Assembly (NCBI GenBank): GCA_037190665.1
Contig: JBBCJT010000020.1
Location: 1-7,510, forward strand
Source: JBBCJT01 sp037190665
GTDB taxonomy: Bacteria > Pseudomonadota > Alphaproteobacteria > Acetobacterales > Acetobacteraceae
DNA length: 7,510 nucleotides
Direction: 5' to 3'
Position numbers and translations under genes: made by a program. How positions within the stretch are numbered: position 1 is the stretch's first letter; each line of letters begins with the position of its first letter. Positions 7,036 to 7,510 of the stretch are shown here, piece after piece. The notes under the pieces were generated by a model. It was given only the letters and a program-made list of their open reading frames with translations, did no database searches and was not told where the DNA came from.

Positions 7036-7116
7036 CTAGCCTCTCGCCGGCAGCGAGGGACCGGCGGTCAGGCGGCTCCGGGTGGGGAAGGGAGCGGCAG
7101 CGGGTCGATAGGACAT
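7036..7116 (-). CDS. Possible short leader ORF (26 aa) between cysI and cysG
   Basis: An ATG at 7116 has a perfect GGAGG five bases upstream and opens a 26-codon frame (MSYRPAAAPFPTRSRL then TAGPSLPARG). It ends in TAG at 7038-7036, five bases before the cysG start. The same frame can also begin at an ATG at 7164, giving 42 residues with one Cys (position 12). I recognise no family. The strong ribosome site, and a stop placed between the cysG ribosome site and start, suggest a leader whose translation could control cysG. The composition (Pro, Ala, Arg) is also what random GC-rich DNA would encode, so this may not be a real gene. Confidence 0.28.
   Translation of the reverse strand: MSYRPAAAPFPTRSRLTAGPSLPARG
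7040..7066 (-). promoter_or_regulatory. Possible hairpin hiding the cysG ribosome site, with a competing hairpin
   Basis: On the minus strand CCCTCGC (7059-7053) can pair with GCGAG-A-GG (7047-7040) around the loop TGCCG. This makes seven pairs with one bulged A and covers the cysG Shine-Dalgarno GAGAGG (7045-7040). A mutually exclusive stem pairs CGCCGG (7066-7061) with CCGGCG (7050-7045) and leaves most of that site free. Both stems lie within the possible leader ORF, so a translating ribosome would affect which one forms. Such pairings arise easily by chance in GC-rich DNA. Confidence 0.25.
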
Positions 7117-7188
7117 GGCGGCCTCCGGGCAGGGATGGGGTCGGCGCGGCGCGCTGCGCGACATCGCTCCCTCGGACGGCGGCTTGCC

Positions 7189-7510
7189 TCAGAGCGCATC
7201 CACGGTCTCGGCGGGTGCGGCGATGAGGAGGTGGTCGAGCGCGTCGTATCCCTGGCGCGTCGCCCAGTCGCCGAACCCTTCGCCCGGGTGCCGCGTGTGC
7301 GACCAGGCGACGAACAGCGGTTCCAGCGTGTTTGCGATCTCCCGTTCGGGCACGCGGTCGCGCAACTTGAAGGAGAGCCGGGTGCCTTCGAAATCGCCGC
7401 CGACGAACAATGCGTAGTGGCCGGGCAAGCGGCCGACGACGCCGACATCGCCGCCATACGGCCGCGCGCATCCGTTCGGGCAGCCGGTGATGCGGAAGCT
7501 GATGCGCTCC
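7189..7510 (-). CDS. cysI: Sulfite reductase hemoprotein (beta subunit), C-terminal fragment
   Basis: This enzyme reduces sulfite to sulfide with a siroheme coupled to a [4Fe-4S] cluster. Only the last 106 or so residues are in the window; the gene enters from the right edge and ends at TGA 7191-7189. The fragment begins ERISFRITGCPNGCARPYGG. It contains the second cysteine pair of the cluster, CPNGC (C-x3-C, codons at 7482 and 7470), of which one Cys also bridges to siroheme iron. After it come DVGVVGRLPGHYALFVGG and, near the end, PGEGFGDW, which matches GEGFGDF near the end of E. coli CysI. Sulfite reductase is favoured over nitrite reductase by the sulfate-transport and siroheme genes downstream. 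The CARPY form of the motif resembles ferredoxin-type enzymes more than the E. coli NADPH enzyme (CGRAM), so the electron donor is uncertain. Confidence 0.94.
   Translation of the reverse strand, partial: ERISFRITGCPNGCARPYGGDVGVVGRLPGHYALFVGGDFEGTRLSFKLRDRVPEREIANTLEPLFVAWSHTRHPGEGFGDWATRQGYDALDHLLIAAPAETVDAL

Noticed and set aside
7031..7471. A longer cysG-like protein starting as far up as 7471
   Set aside because: The frame is open, but the extra translation is Arg-rich, overlaps the conserved end of cysI, and lies before the family's normal N-terminus (MLPI). The ATG at 7030 is the sensible start.
1..7510. Mobile elements, CRISPR arrays, tRNA or rRNA genes, phage or defence systems
   Set aside because: No transposase, direct-repeat array, tRNA-like cloverleaf or defence-protein motif was seen. 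Every gene except the low-confidence leader frame belongs to a known housekeeping or accessory-enzyme family.

Overview
This GC-rich window looks like alphaproteobacterial chromosome. The cytochrome oxidase subunit I, the Sbp-type sulfate-binding protein and the sulfite reductase all resemble proteins of that class. A placement near Rhodospirillales/Acetobacteraceae is only a guess from sequence style. No mobile element, rRNA, tRNA or CRISPR array is visible.

The layout is two convergent gene blocks that meet around 3007-3021. The plus-strand block (1-3006) has three genes. First is the 3' part of ctaD, the catalytic subunit of an aa3-type heme-copper oxidase, cut by the left edge. Twelve bases later comes a two-domain XdhC/CoxI-family protein, a molybdenum-hydroxylase maturation factor. 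Overlapping it by ATGA is a 5-formyltetrahydrofolate cyclo-ligase-family protein with an unusual N-terminal extension of about 40 residues.

The minus-strand block, read from 7510 down to 3022, is an assimilatory sulfate operon. Its order is the 3' end of cysI (sulfite reductase hemoprotein), a stand-alone CysG N-terminal domain (siroheme synthesis), sbp (periplasmic sulfate-binding protein), cysT and cysW (permeases) and cysA (ATPase). The four transport genes are joined by ATGA overlaps. Together they import sulfate, reduce sulfite to sulfide and supply the siroheme the reductase needs.

Most of the window is ordinary, conserved metabolism. The parts worth a second look are: (a) the translationally coupled XdhC/cyclo-ligase pair behind ctaD, with the extra N-terminal motif on the cyclo-ligase; (b) a short open frame with a strong ribosome site that ends five bases before cysG and overlaps a hairpin hiding the cysG ribosome site; and (c) a CysA that ends after the nucleotide-binding domain, without the usual C-terminal domain. 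No promoter could be identified; both operons probably start outside the window.
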